A stretch of DNA of 64,000 nucleotides from Nelumbo lutea (taxonomy: Eukaryota; Streptophyta; Magnoliopsida; Proteales; Nelumbonaceae). The stretch covers positions 33,232,356 to 33,296,355 of the forward strand of contig JAKGHH010000007.1 of the NCBI GenBank assembly GCA_022828595.1. The letters run 5' to 3'. This document shows, one piece after another, positions 9,557 through 20,781 of the stretch. A program made the translations under genes and the position numbers. Each line of letters opens with the position of its first letter. Positions within the stretch are counted from its first letter, which is position 1. The notes under the pieces were generated by a model. It was not told where the DNA came from, searched no databases, and saw only the letters and a program-made list of their open reading frames with translations.

Positions 9557-12500
9557 GTATGTTTAAAAAAACCCTTAACTTTTCCGCTTCATTGACATTA
9601 TCTCCCAACACTTTTTTTTTTTTTGTTATTTGGTTTATCGATTGGTTTAGTGGGGATTCAAGCATGTGCGCTTGTTCTTTTGATTTGCATTTCATTCCAG
9701 ATAGCTACATAATCAACTTCTGCAATTCTGTATGTGTTTATATTTATTCTGTGGATGCTCCATTGAACTGTAGACCAGGGTATATTGATGTATGTATCTA
9801 TTTTTCTCAAATACAGATATTGCTTGGAATAGAAATGGCCTCATACTTCCTGTCTCCGTCTCAAACAAGTGGAAAAAAATTATTTCCCGACCCTCTTCAA
9901 CACCTCCCAATCCTATTTGGAGAAGGTGTGGAGGGAAGGTGCTGGCATGAGTTATTTGCATTAAGAAAGAAGCTAACACAACCTTGATTTGGAAAGAAGT
10001 ATGAAGTGAAGAATAAGCCGAGTATTGACAAATCCAAACTAATTAATGGAATCCAGACAAGAAACAAAGAAAAATGATTGAGTTCAAAGTTATTTTTGTT
10101 TTCCTCACTCTTTCTCTTTCGTCCTGGTTTCTTTTCCTTGAAGCAGGGAACAGTTTGCTTCATGCAGTTGGTGATGCTTGTAAGAAACTGTGTCAAAGTT
10201 TAAGTTCTAATCCAGTTTCTCAAAGGAAAAAAAGTTCAATGTTCTAATTTGGGAATTCAGTTGGCAATGGATACAGCTGAGGTTTCAGCTTGGAACTCTT
10301 TGTTGCATGTATGAGGGTGTGGAATTGCAGCTCAGAGTCCATTTGGACCAGTAATACAGAGATGCAATACTGAAATTTTGAGATTGCCTTTGTATCGGCC
10401 TTTCAATATAAAAGCTATAGCAGTTGGTGTTGTTCATTTGAGCAGGTTGGTTAGTGCTGCATTCCATTAAATAATGACTTCTAATTGCAGTGCAGAATAG
10501 ATATGTATGGTTGTGCAGACCTTATGGCTCTAGTATCATAAGGTATTAAGTTACTAGAAAACTTCTCCTTTTGTACATAATTGACCCCATCTATTTGATG
10601 AGTGCTAGACAGGGGAAATTTCAAACAGTGTTATCAATGCAGTGCAATGACTAGCCAATTAAGCCTTTCTAACTGATATGATGACTAGTTGGTGTGTAGT
10701 TGCTGACTAGGTGATAAAAAAGATATATTCTGAATACAAGATATTGATGGAATCTTGTAAATAGGTTAGTATAAGCTACATTTATGTAAGAAAATAATTC
10801 TATTGAAAATTTAGCTTAATCTTTGTTTTGCAAACAAAGAAAAGCTTCCAAAGAAGGTAAGCAACTTTGATCATTCAATGTGCCCTTTGTTTGTGGCAAC
10901 TCTGAACCAACACAGCACTGTTTGGAAGAAAACATTATAGAACTCTAATACTGCTTTTATTTTATGCCTTTTTCTATTTTATATGCTTCCATAAAGCAAA
11001 AGCATGAATATAACATAATGTAGTCATATTCTATGTTATTTGAAATAACTAGATACACAGACCAATAAAGCTCTAAAATGATATTGTGGTTGACCCAGAC
11101 ACCTAGTTGATGTTTAGTCATCCTAGGTGCCTGCATCATGAGTATTGAACAACTAGCTAGTGGTGCAGTTGGTTTGGCTCTCAAATCTCAACTGAGTAGT
11201 CAGTCAACTAGTTGACACTTTGATAACACTGGTATACATGACAGGCATTATACAGAAAATACCAGCTTTTCCATTCTATACAAATAAATGTGCTATACAT
11301 GAGATTTAATGCATTGAAGCCCCATTTACATGCTTTCCCTTTTTACACCTTACCTTACATGGTAGAGCACTAGAGTTTTGGTCCCTTGGGATCCATCTAA
11401 AATTGGCCATGCATGAGCTGTTTCATTCCCCACATTAGTTAGCTACTCTTGGCCTTAATTGACTACAATCCCCCCATCTGATTGCATTCAGATAAACACT
11501 TTCCAATTATATAGAAAGGAGGATTGGCCACAAGATGCAGTAGATCTCCCCTATAACAATTAACAAATTAAGTTATAATCATAAAAAAAAATTAAGTAAT
11601 GGACTACCAGAAGGCCCAGGGTTGCCAAGTACCATGCATATCTTGTTGAGTTCATTTAATCCTATCATATGCAGGATTCTTTATGGTTCAGAAATATAAA
11701 ATATATCGTGACAATTCTTTAACCAGTGATATTTGCTGGGGTAATCAGTTAACAATTTTGTTTTACGCATAGTGCAAGTGGAAGGATTTATCTTTTCTAT
11801 GTTTTGGGTGATTTTTTTATCACCAGGTTGCTCAATCCTTTTTTTTTTTTTATTTTAATCAAATTTTTTCTTTACTATCACAAAAAAATGGGACACTTCT
11901 TCCTAGACTTTTGTCATGTCAGACATTTGTTTATAGGACATGGCTCTCTAGGTATGTTGGATGGCTGACTGGATACATCTAGACTTGTATGTCTTCAATT
12001 GCTTAATTCTTCATCTTTAGCCAGCTTGTTCATCTTGGCAGGACTTTTCTCTTTCTACTACATCAGACCCCTTGCATCAATCCTGGTTGTTTAGATGTTA
12101 GACTAGTGTCTAATTTTCTATAGATAATGTTACAGGCTGGTTGAGGGTCTTAAAAAGTTATGTGAAACCGTTCTTCAGCAAGAGGTTAGATTGCTGAGCA
12201 GCTGAGGGTCATGATCCACGAATAGAGCAAATAATCTTTTAGCTTTGTGAAGGAGGGGGAAAAAGGTCTGAGAAGAACATAAGAGCAGTGTTTTTAATGA
12301 GTCCGAACTAATTTTTAACCTGTGCAATCAGTTGCAAAAATCCATTTACTTGGTTAATGACCTGGTGATTCGGCTGGTTCAGGTGACTGAACCATTTTAC
12401 CCAGCCAACAGGTCATGGGTTATGTATTTATTCTCTTTCTCTATTTCCCTTTTTGTATTTTTTAGCCAATAATTCATTTATCACTTATTTTGTTCAATAT

Positions 12501-15500
12501 GGTGATTGATGAATATCTAATATTAGAAACATTCCCGTTTTTTACATATTTTCTGTAGTTTTATATATTTTCAGTATATTTTAACAGTTTTATACTTTAT
12601 TTTGTTTATGGCATCACAGTTTGACCCATTTGACTTGGATGGTTGAGCTGTTGACCCCACCACCTAGATGTAAAATGTCCTAGAGGCTGAAGGGATAAAT
12701 TTGACTTCTAAGAAGTGATTTGAGAGGATTTACAATCAAGAAAATAAAAAGGCTGGGGGGGGGGATAGACTGTAACTCTTCCTATTCCCTTGGTTTTTCC
12801 ACCACCTAAGGGGACAAAATATTGACAGATGGGAGGAACAAAAATAAATATTGACATTACTGTTGCTCATCAAAATAATTGGAGGGACATGTTTCTGACT
12901 ATTAAAAAGCCAAGGGTAAAGTGTTATTTCAGAAACTTCTGAGGAGGTTCCATCCATTATCAAAATCCCCAAGGGTCATTTAACTAATTTATCCATAATA
13001 TTGTTGTTTTATATATTTGTCCATCTCTTACTATAATTATTGCTGCTATTGTTATTATATATATGTGTTTCTTGGGGAGGATGATTGAATTGGTTAACTT
13101 TTCGCTCCTGCAGATTTTTCAATTCTCATGACAGGGAATTCCATTTGGCTTCTCTTCCTTACAAGCCTGATTTTAAGGTTATGCCTGAGGGCTGGGATGG
13201 TACTACCAGAGATCCTGATGAGGTTCATTATGAAATATCAATGAAGGAAGATGAGATGCTATATGAAGAATTTGTCCAAAGAATGAACTTCAACAAAAAG
13301 AAGGTGAGTTCTAGATGTCCATAACTGTAGCTCAACTTAAAAGAAAATAATAATCTACAGTACCAGTATTATCCGGTTAAATTTTTAAAGTTCTTACAAG
13401 AAAGAAATGTATGTTGTATATTACATTGTTTTGATTGCATAAATCTCTAAATACTTGGTGAATTTTAAAAAAGCTTGTATTATTTGATCGAGTTTTCGGA
13501 ATTTCAACAACAGGATGATATTTGTAATATACACTGGATCTTTATATACATAAATTATATTGAAAAAAACTGAAATCACTTGAGTAGATTCTTTGTTATG
13601 ATGCAGATAACAATGAGTCAAATGTAGGATTTTCTGTTTCTTTTTGTATTTTGGATTGTGGGGGTATTTCTGTAATTTCCAGAAGTTTTTATTATTATTT
13701 AAATCATTGGTAGCTTTTCTAATTGATGATTTGGTCATATGCATAGAAGACCATTAACAGCACCTGTAAGAAATGATTTATTGCAAGTTGAAGGGGCCGG
13801 AAAGGGCAGGGGTAGAAGTAGTAAAAAATGATTTTAGGTGTCAATAATTTAACAATGGATATGACTCTAAACAGAATGTAATGACGAAAACAGGATTCAT
13901 GTAGCCGATCCCACATAGTCGGAATAAGGCTTGGATGATGAGGAGTAGTTTTTCTAATTGTGTTAGGGTTTGGTACCTAATTGCATTTCTCTAATTGCAC
14001 TAGGAGTTAGTTTCATAATAGTTTCCTAATTGGATTAGTAGTTGTTTTAGCAAGTCAAAATTATGTTCATACGTTAGAGAGCATAGCCATAAAGTAAGCA
14101 GTATTTGGCTTATTCCTAGTTCTAAGTCAATTTGGATTTGTATTAAGTAAAAGTCTTACTCCTTAGCCAATTAGGATTTGTCCTAGAAAAGGGTGATCCA
14201 AGTTTGTTTGTGCTCCCAGAAGCTGCTAGTGAGGAAGGAAGATGTGGGGATGATCTTTGGGAGATGGGGGGATTTCAAAGATCTGTTCAACTGGTGATGG
14301 TTAGTTTTTTGTTTCTGTTATTGCTGTCATTTTTCTATTTCTGGGTATTGCCTCAACACACTCTCAGTATGTATTTTTCTTTTTTCTTTTAAAATGAAAA
14401 TTTCTTTTTACCCACCAAAGAAAAAGGGTGATCCAAGTTCCCCCTCTTTGCCTATAAATATATGTTAGGCCCTCTTTGGGTTTTTGCTTCTAGAATTGGA
14501 GTGATTCTAACACAAGAAGATGCTGACTCTATGGTCCAACTTTGGTGCTGATACTAAAGCCTTGTTGGTGTTTTTGCATTCTCACTTTTTATTCCCATAT
14601 TCTCCCTTCTCTGCTATTGTTTTGAGTTTTTTTGGCTCTAAAAATACATATTTTCTGATCTGCTGCTTCTCTAATCACACCTCCAAACGATCCCCTTGTA
14701 AAAATACATTTTTTCTATTTCTCTTTTGCCTTGTTACCATCTTTTGGGAATTCTTCTGCTTATTATTTCAGACTTCTTTAAATGAAGAAAAGAAACAGGT
14801 ATTTTACAAACATCCCTTGGGGGAGGGTAAGAGCTTACCCTACCTGAATACAATGTTTAATTTACTATTGAGCCCAAAATAATCATTCCCCAGTAACCTC
14901 TTCATGGCCAAATGCATAGACAGTTCATTAGCCAACCTTTTTACCTTTGGGCTTTTTATTTGCGTATCTCTTGCTAGCCACTCTAATTACCACTTTCAAA
15001 TCCCCTGCAATGAGTAGCTTTTTGATATTCATTTTCTTTACCAATTGTATTCCTTGAAGAGCAGCCATGAATTCCACCCTTGTATAGTCCCCTGCTCTAA
15101 TTGGGCCTGAGAACAATGCCTTCACTTGGCCTTCTTCATCCCTAGAAACATCTCTCACTCCAGAAGGACCCAGATACCATAGCTACTTTCATCAAAATTG
15201 AGCTTAATAGTCTTTTTGAGGTGGTGTCTAATTCTTCTGGATCATATTCCTTTCTCTAGAAGAGGTTGCAGCCAGTTCCCCCCATTTTCCCATTCAAATG
15301 TGTTGGTTTTCTCTTGGTTTGTGGTTTTGGTGGGAAACAAGGTTACCATCATCTGGTCTATGGTCCCTTTTTCTATCTGATGGTCTATTTGGAAAGATTG
15401 TATCAAAGAATATTCAACAGTTCTCAAGCGCCCTTGGTGCGTACCTTTATAAATGGTAATGAATAATATTTCGTTAATAATAAAGCAAAAAGATTCCAGT

Positions 15501-16005
15501 TGTCAATTAGAAAAAAAAGAAACATTCCACTTCATCAATTCTGTGCAAGTAGTACAACTTCTGGAAATATGGTGCTTGCCATACTGCTCTCTTAGTTCTG
15601 CACCCTTTTCTGTAAGTTTGTCTGGACATGTTTTCAAGGGATTGAGGTGTGTAATATATGCATTCTTCTTCGTTTACTTCCTGAACATGTTAATAGACCC
15701 GAGAAGTAAACACAGGCTATTGTGAAACCATTTTCTTATGTTGCCTTTCAAAAAACTGTTTTCTTATGTGATGTTGATTCTTACAGATGGCTGGTGAAGT
15801 AAAAAGCCACAAGTATAGCAGGAGACGCTCCTCTGAAGGCTGGAACTTCACGGTTGAGAAACTAGGTCCACGAGAAAAGCGGGGAAATGGTGGTGGCTGG
15901 AAATTTGTCAGCTTACCAGATGGGTCCAGCCGTCCATTAAATGAAATGGAGAAGATGTATGTGAAAAGGGAGACGGTCAGACGCCGTCGAAGAATTCTTC
16001 CTTGA
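8862..16005 (+). CDS. GCD1: GAMETE CELL DEFECTIVE 1-like mitochondrial protein (3 exons)
   Basis: Joining 8862-9556, 13114-13303 and 15787-16005 gives an intact 367-residue protein. Introns are GTATGT...CAG and GTGAGT...CAG, and the phases fit: residue 232 (Glu) is split over the first junction and the second junction falls between codons. Residues 1-40 are rich in Arg and Ser and nearly acidic-free, as in a mitochondrial presequence. Residues 41-110 are low-complexity Gly/Ser. Residues 167-216 hold a helix-turn-helix-like stretch (TIERLAKDYRIMRQRVHAI) followed by an acidic helix. Exon 2 carries the family block with SLPYKPDFKVMPEGWDGT. The C-terminus is basic (RRRRRILP). I recognise this as the plant family named after Arabidopsis and rice GCD1, a mitochondrial protein needed for gamete maturation and early embryogenesis; its biochemical role is not clear to me, although the middle resembles Neugrin-type mitoribosome-associated proteins. 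An in-frame ATG at 8787 would add 25 residues ahead of the presequence, so 8862 is preferred. Both introns are long and full of transposon debris. Confidence 0.9.
9557..13113 (+). other. GCD1 intron 1 (3.56 kb)
   Basis: A long AT-rich intron with no convincing ORF. It holds a likely CAGTG-ended hAT relic (10626-11231), a degenerate copy of the repeat family also seen near 3.5-4.6 kb and 22 kb (about 12290-12690), and a run of ten Gs near 12757. The intron is spliceable by its consensus ends. Confidence 0.75.
10626..11231. mobile_element. Probable hAT-type relic in GCD1 intron 1
   Basis: The ends are inverted: CAGTGTTATCAA at 10626 and TTGATAACACTG ending at 11231. The arms are rich in GACTAG/CTAGTT words. 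The CAGTG start fits the YARNG rule of hAT ends. The flanking 8-mers do not match, so either the target duplication has decayed or the true ends differ. Confidence 0.5.
13114..13303 (+). CDS. GCD1: GCD1 exon 2
   Basis: Preceded by CTCCTGCAG and followed by GTGAGT. It encodes the most conserved block (FNSHDREFHLASLPYKPDF onward) and ends in FNKKK at a codon boundary. Confidence 0.92.
13745..13950 (+). mobile_element. RTE-type LINE 3' end, degenerate
   Basis: With stops ignored, the plus strand reads RRPLTAPVRNDLL, then VEGAGKGRGRSSKK and later NRIHVADPT, followed by a GCTTGGATGATGA tail. These are the C-terminal landmarks of plant RTE-type LINE reverse transcriptases (RRP..APVRR, GRGRPKKTW, RIHVADP) and their short ATG-type tail. 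At least four stops are present, so it is dead. Confidence 0.65.
14928..15430 (-). pseudogene. RNase H-like (RVT_3 type) fragment of a LINE
   Basis: Minus-strand reading gives KLNFDESSYG, a frameshift near 15170, then VRDVSRDEEGQVKALFSGPI, ..VEFMAALQGI.. and ..LLIAGDLKVVI... This is the plant-type RNase H fold found at the C-terminus of many LINE polyproteins and in degenerate stand-alone copies. The expected acidic residues (NFD, VEF.AAL, GDL) are visible. It lies antisense inside GCD1 intron 2. A stand-alone RNase H-like gene fragment is the alternative. Confidence 0.6.
15787..16005 (+). CDS. GCD1: GCD1 exon 3 and stop
   Basis: Preceded by TTCTTACAG. It encodes the basic C-terminal 72 residues, including VKSHKYSRRRSSEGWNF and an Arg-rich tail, and ends in TGA. 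An ATG happens to be the first codon, but homology with the family and the splice site show an internal exon. Confidence 0.9.
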   Translation: MAGEVKSHKYSRRRSSEGWNFTVEKLGPREKRGNGGGWKFVSLPDGSSRPLNEMEKMYVKRETVRRRRRILP

Positions 16006-16030
16006 TTTGTCCTAGAGCAAATTTTCTACT

Positions 16031-16250
16031 GTTTATTGCTGTGTGGCAACTAATCTTTCCAGAATTTACAAGCTAAGCTCCTCTAACAGGTCAGAATCTC
16101 AAAATATGTTCTTATGTTTAACTTAGCTGCCAAAAAAAATGTTTATTGCTGTGTGGTAACTAATCTTTCCAGAATTTACAAGCTAAGCTCCTCTAACAGG
16201 TCAGAATCTCAAAATATGTTCTTATGTTTAGCTTAGCTGCCAAAAAAAAT
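16031..16250 (+). repeat. 110-bp tandem duplication in GCD1 3' region
   Basis: 16031-16140 and 16141-16250 are head-to-tail copies of a 110-bp unit differing at only two positions (C/T at 16047/16157, A/G at 16121/16231). It begins 26 bp after the GCD1 stop, so it is probably transcribed as 3' UTR. The near identity points to a recent event. Confidence 0.97.
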
Positions 16251-16600
16251 GTTTAGCTTAGCTCTCATCCCTCCTATGGTAGAACAGGAGAATGGTTAAA
16301 ATCCTGGTCTCGATTATGTGATACAATCTTCGGATGAATCATGAATGAGATAATGTAGCGCAACGGGATGGTTTATGTCGAAAAAAGATCTAGAAATGTT
16401 TTTTTTTTTTTTATGAGTATTTATTCGGAAATACCCAATGAAATTCAATTTTGGGCGTCAAAGTCTCGAAGTCATCAAATTTGGGTGGGCTCAGAGCCAC
16501 TGATGTTGTCTTGTGAATAGAACGATGAGATAGTTTATATAAAAAGTCATCTAGTTATGCATTGTGGAGTACTTATTTAGATCATGCCCTATGAAATTGA
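16251..16600. other. Spacer after GCD1
   Basis: No gene or clear repeat is seen apart from a poly-T run near 16400. Confidence 0.5.
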
Positions 16601-16608
16601 TTTTGTTG

Positions 16609-17039
16609 TACGGGTGAGCAAGAAAAACTGAAAAACCGACTGCAACCGAATAAAAAATCTGGTTAACTGAATTGGTCGGTTTGGTTTCGATTAACCAATA
16701 TAAAAAACTAGCGGTTAGTTGAATCGATCGGTATAGATATATTTCTATATATTATATATTATAAATCAATAAATATACATTATATATATATATATTTATA
16801 ATATATAATATATTATCTATTGTTTAAAACATAATATTTTCTATATATTTCTACTTTTTTACTATATATTTATACATTTTTTATAATATATATTGTCAAT
16901 ATAAAAAAACTGAAAAATCGACGAATTGAATTGCTGGTTAACTGAACTGGTCAATCAGTTAGCTGATGGGCTTCAGTTCGGTTTTGGTTACAGGTTTTCC
17001 ATAAATCGGTAGTATTTGTTCGGTTTCAGAGCACCCCTA
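16609..17039. mobile_element. hAT-type element (AACCGAAC family)
   Basis: Starts TACGGGTGAGCA, ends AGCACCCCTA. Flanks TTTTGTTG and CTTTGTTG match 7 of 8. Arms carry AAAACCGA/TCGGTT words around an AT-rich core, as at 26268-26850. Confidence 0.8.
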
Positions 17040-17208
17040 CTTTGTTGGGTGTAAAAGAAAGAAAATTTGTGTGGGGGTTGAACCACCCTATTAGGTTTCC
17101 CCTACGTTTCCCTTCCTCCCTCTACCTTCTTTCAAACCAAACACAACTTTAGTGGCAGTGAAGTCACATTTTACAGGTACTTTTCAGTCTTATGTATTGT
17201 ATGCAAAT

Positions 17209-18427
17209 CAAGGATTAAAGTATTGGTATCGGGTATTATATCGGACAACTCAGATACGGATATGGATTCGTTTTGTAAATGCATTTATATGGACGAAAAA
17301 GATGAAATTACATGGATATGATAGGAAAATTCATATGAATTTCATAAATATATTAATCACACTAAATTTAATATCAAAATGATTACAACATAGTATATTA
17401 TGAAGAGATATATACTATAACTACTTAAAAATATAAATATTAAGGATATATATGAAAAAATATATTATGATTAATGAATTGAGATGCATAATTTTATTTA
17501 TAGTGCATCAATCAAGAGTCTAAGACACTAAACATATGCACCTATTATATTTTAATTATTATATCAAATATTTTTTTTATTTTATTATTTTAATTTTTTA
17601 ACATTAAGAAAAAGTCAACTAAATATTAAATTTCCAAGTGCAAATTAAAATATCAATTAATAATTTATAAAAATACAATCTTAACATAAAGTATATCAAA
17701 TTTGTTAGATGTTCTAAGATGCATATCATATACAAATTCATAGTTTTTAATTACTAAGATAATTATTCTATTATTAATATTTTTATTTATATAAATTTTA
17801 TGAAATAAAAAAAAATCATTTTTTGAAATAAATGTAGATTAGTGGATTTGATAGATTCAATTTAATATTATATTCAATATTTTGTATATAATATTTTATT
17901 TTTATTGGAAATAATAAATATATTGTTATTACTTATTAATGTAAATTAAAATATTAGTTAATAACTAATAAAAGTATATAAAAATTTTAAGATTTATATC
18001 ATGTGCAAATTTATAAAATTTAAGTATTAAAATAATTATTTTATTATTAATATTCTATTTGTATAAATTTCTTGTTATAAAAAATAATATTTTTTATATA
18101 AAAGTGGATTTGATACATTATTTATTCTATTAGTTTATAAAATACTATTTTTAAATATTATTTTTTAATTTTTAGTTAGCGTTGTTAAATATAAATGTGT
18201 GTTTTGTTTAAATTACATGTGAATAGAAAAAGAATAAAATTCATTTTATTTTACTTTATATCACAAAACGTAGTGCGACTTATTGGTTTGAAAACCCCAT
18301 GAATTCTATTGTGCGTGAATTGACCCGGGTTCAAATCACTCTTTTGTAATTTTTTATAGAGAGTTCTGAATGGATGCAACGCGTATCGGTGCATATCGGC
18401 CAATACAATGCGATATTTAAATCTCTG
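17209..18427. mobile_element. hAT-type element, 1.2 kb, perfect TSD
   Basis: Starts CAAGGATTAAAGTATTGG and ends in the inverted form (ATATTTAAATCTCTG). ATGCAAAT flanks both sides (17201-17208, 18428-18435). The interior is extremely AT-rich without a transposase. Confidence 0.8.
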
Positions 18428-18435
18428 ATGCAAAT

Positions 18436-19010
18436 ACGAGTTATGATACATACCGTGCACGAGGCTTTGTGAAGCACAATTGAAGTGGAAGTAGCATTGT
18501 GAGATTTCAATTTTCAATTAGGCTTAGCTTATTGATACCAACCCAAGCATTATTTTTTTGGGTTATGGCGCAGGGTAACCAATTTCTTACGCAACAAAGA
18601 GCCAACCTGTGGTTTAATCTTGTGCCTTTTATTTGAAGGATACAAGTGACCATTTTTGACAACTGGGTCATTGGCGTTAACATAAAAGCTTTTGTAGTTT
18701 TAGTAGGTTTATTGTATAAAGGTCCATTTAAATGGATTTTAAATTAATAAAAATGAATCGAAAAAGTATTTTTTAATTAAATTTGATTATTTTAAATAGG
18801 TTTCAGCTGGATTTAATTTTTATTAATAATTTAATTTTTATTAGCTATTATTAGATAAGGTTGTATTAATTTTAAAGCTTCAAAGTCTATTCCAAGCAAC
18901 TTATCCTTGCCATGAAACCTCAAAATACTAGTTTGCATGATATCATTGACTTTGTGCCCATTTCTATGGAAATGTATATGATGCACTAGAAACTTTGCCT
19001 ATCATATCCT
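18436..19010. other. AT-rich spacer
   Basis: No gene or recognisable repeat ends. Confidence 0.5.
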
Positions 19011-19018
19011 ATTAATTC

Positions 19019-19311
19019 CATGGTTTTTAAAATCGAACTAGTCAAGGGTCTGGTTATCAGGTCGAACAGTCCAATCGTTCGAATTAAATGTTTGGCTCGT
19101 TCTGATAAAAAAAATAAAAAAATTCAAAAAAAAAATGATCAAAACCATTCGAACAGTTCGAATGGTTAACTGTCCGATTAATCGGTTTACTGACCAAAAC
19201 CAACGATTTGGGGGGGAAATCTAGTTTTTGGGGAAAACGGAACTGGTCACTTAATTGGTTCTCGGTTTTTCTGGTCCAACCATCCGGTCCAGTCCGATTT
19301 TGAAAACCATG
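19019..19311. mobile_element. hAT-type MITE (CATGGTTTT family), perfect TSD
   Basis: Ends CATGGTTTTTAAAATCG and CGATTTTGAAAACCATG are inverted; ATTAATTC flanks both sides (19011-19018, 19312-19319). Confidence 0.88.
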
Positions 19312-19483
19312 ATTAATTCACATTTCACATAAGCTATTCCTTTTGTTTTTTTTTGGTAGTATTTATTCACATAAGCTATTAAGACATGTTTCTTATGTGT
19401 GCAAACTGCATGCCATATTTATGGTTGTTTGACACTCAAATGGAGTTTATGGATTGGGACTTACAAACCATATTAATCATTTA

Positions 19484-19603
19484 GGCTGTGTTTGGTTTGA
19501 AGGAAAATGTAGGGAAAGGAAGGGAAAGGTAGGGAAATCTTTACAAACCTTGTATAGGTTTTCCTACCTTTCCCTACTTTTTTCCGTCAAACCAAACATA
19601 GCC
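19484..19603. mobile_element. Tourist-type MITE, 120 bp, TTA target site
   Basis: Almost fully palindromic: GGCTGTGTTTGGTTTGAAGG and its complement at the ends, flanked by TTA. A sister copy lies at 49879-49997. Confidence 0.85.
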
Positions 19604-19657
19604 TTAATTCAATTACTTTAGCTATATGCCTAATATCACTCATGACCTGCTTCATGA

Positions 19658-19782
19658 ACCACTGTGTAGGTGGTTAGGCGTATCCAATCATGAGTAAACA
19701 CACCAGTGTTTCATAGACATGTACAGAAGACTGGCGTGTTCATTTGTGATTGGTTATGTAGTTGCCGCCTATACACCACGGT
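19658..19782. repeat. Foldback hairpin
   Basis: Arms of about 50 bp are inverted (ACCACTGTGTAGG... / ...CCTATACACCACGGT; AACACACCAGT / ACTGGCGTGTT). No target duplication was resolved. The remainder of 19607-20095 is a spacer with a hAT-like fragment near 19846-19940. Confidence 0.65.
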
Positions 19783-20095
19783 GCAAGCAACAGATTTGGG
19801 CTTCCCTAATATGTAAGGATGCAATTTAGATTGTCCTATTTGAAGAATTTCAACTGCATCGGGCTCAGGTTAGGGTTTGGACCCATTGAAAATAAAATTT
19901 GACAAATTCCCATCCCAACCCAACCCAAGTTGCATCCCTGCTAATGTTTCATATTTAAAACTGCCTGAATAGTTTTGAAGACACAACTATTGATACTTGT
20001 TGGGCAAAATGAAAAGGCAAAACAAAGAAGGAATTCCAAAGTGAACAAAGCGTTAAATATGATAATTGATGGCTTGATGCAAGTAAATGATTTAT

Positions 20096-20222
20096 ATACG
20101 GAGAAACCAGCCGGTCAGCCGGTTTTCACCGGTTTTTGATCAAATGCGGTTATTGGCACATGACCGGATTGGTCAAGGTTCAACTGGTTTGACCGGCCAG
20201 TATGATCCGGTTTTCTAAACAC
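20096..20222. mobile_element. hAT-like fragment (ACCGGTT-rich)
   Basis: Dense in CCGGTT/AACCGG words and ends TTTTCTAAACACTG, like the CATGG/CAGTG hAT families. It abuts the 3' end of the F-box gene. Confidence 0.45.
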
Positions 20223-20240
20223 TGTCTTTAATCCTTCTGT

Positions 20241-20781
20241 TCAGTCAAAAAAATCATCCCATTCGAAAAACTCACCAAAAAAGTCAAAGCGAGGACCAAG
20301 ATCGATAGGTAGCTCAAGAGGCGGTGGGTCGTCCAGTTTAACTTCATAGCTGAAGTTCTTGACTCCGGAAGCCTGTTTCAGTATTTCATCATCAATCTTG
20401 AGAAATTCCGACTCTCTCACCTTGAGAGTCTCCAACTCTTTGCACCCTTCCAATATCATTAACAGACCTTTCTTGGATAAGTTAACCCCCAATTCCCTGC
20501 TCAAGTCTAAGGTCTTGAGTTTTGGGAACCAGGTAACAATGGCCGCAGGCACCTCTTCAAGATAAAACATAGGACAACCACTTGCACTAAAACCAACAAA
20601 GTTGTTGCAGTGCCGACCTATTTCTTCAATGGTTTCAACCAATGGGAAGATAATTGTCACAAATTCCAAATGTAGATGTTCCAAATGCTTCCATTTTCGT
20701 ACAAGGCTTGGGAATTCCCAACCAACTTCATCTAAGGGAAAATAATACGGATCAAGAGAGAGAACCTTCAGAGATGGGCAC
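20241..20781 (-). CDS. F-box/LRR gene exon 2
   Basis: Begins after TTCTTGTAG and carries the leucine-rich repeats and stop (TGA at 20241-20243). The longest ATG-started ORF begins at 20684, but the splice join shows that coding starts at 20781. Confidence 0.88.

Larger units (their letters stand above)
13304..15786 (+). other. GCD1 intron 2 (2.48 kb)
   Basis: Carries the 3' end of an RTE-type LINE in sense orientation (13745-13950) and an antisense RNase H-like fragment (14928-15430). The remainder is AT-rich unique sequence with a TTTTC-rich stretch near 14370. Confidence 0.75.

Noticed and set aside
18310..18345. tRNA-like GGGTTCAAATC box
   Set aside because: No A box, acceptor stem or anticodon arm fits around it.
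20684..20684. Met as start of a separate LRR gene
   Set aside because: Open coding continues upstream to a good acceptor at 20782 and joins the F-box exon in frame.
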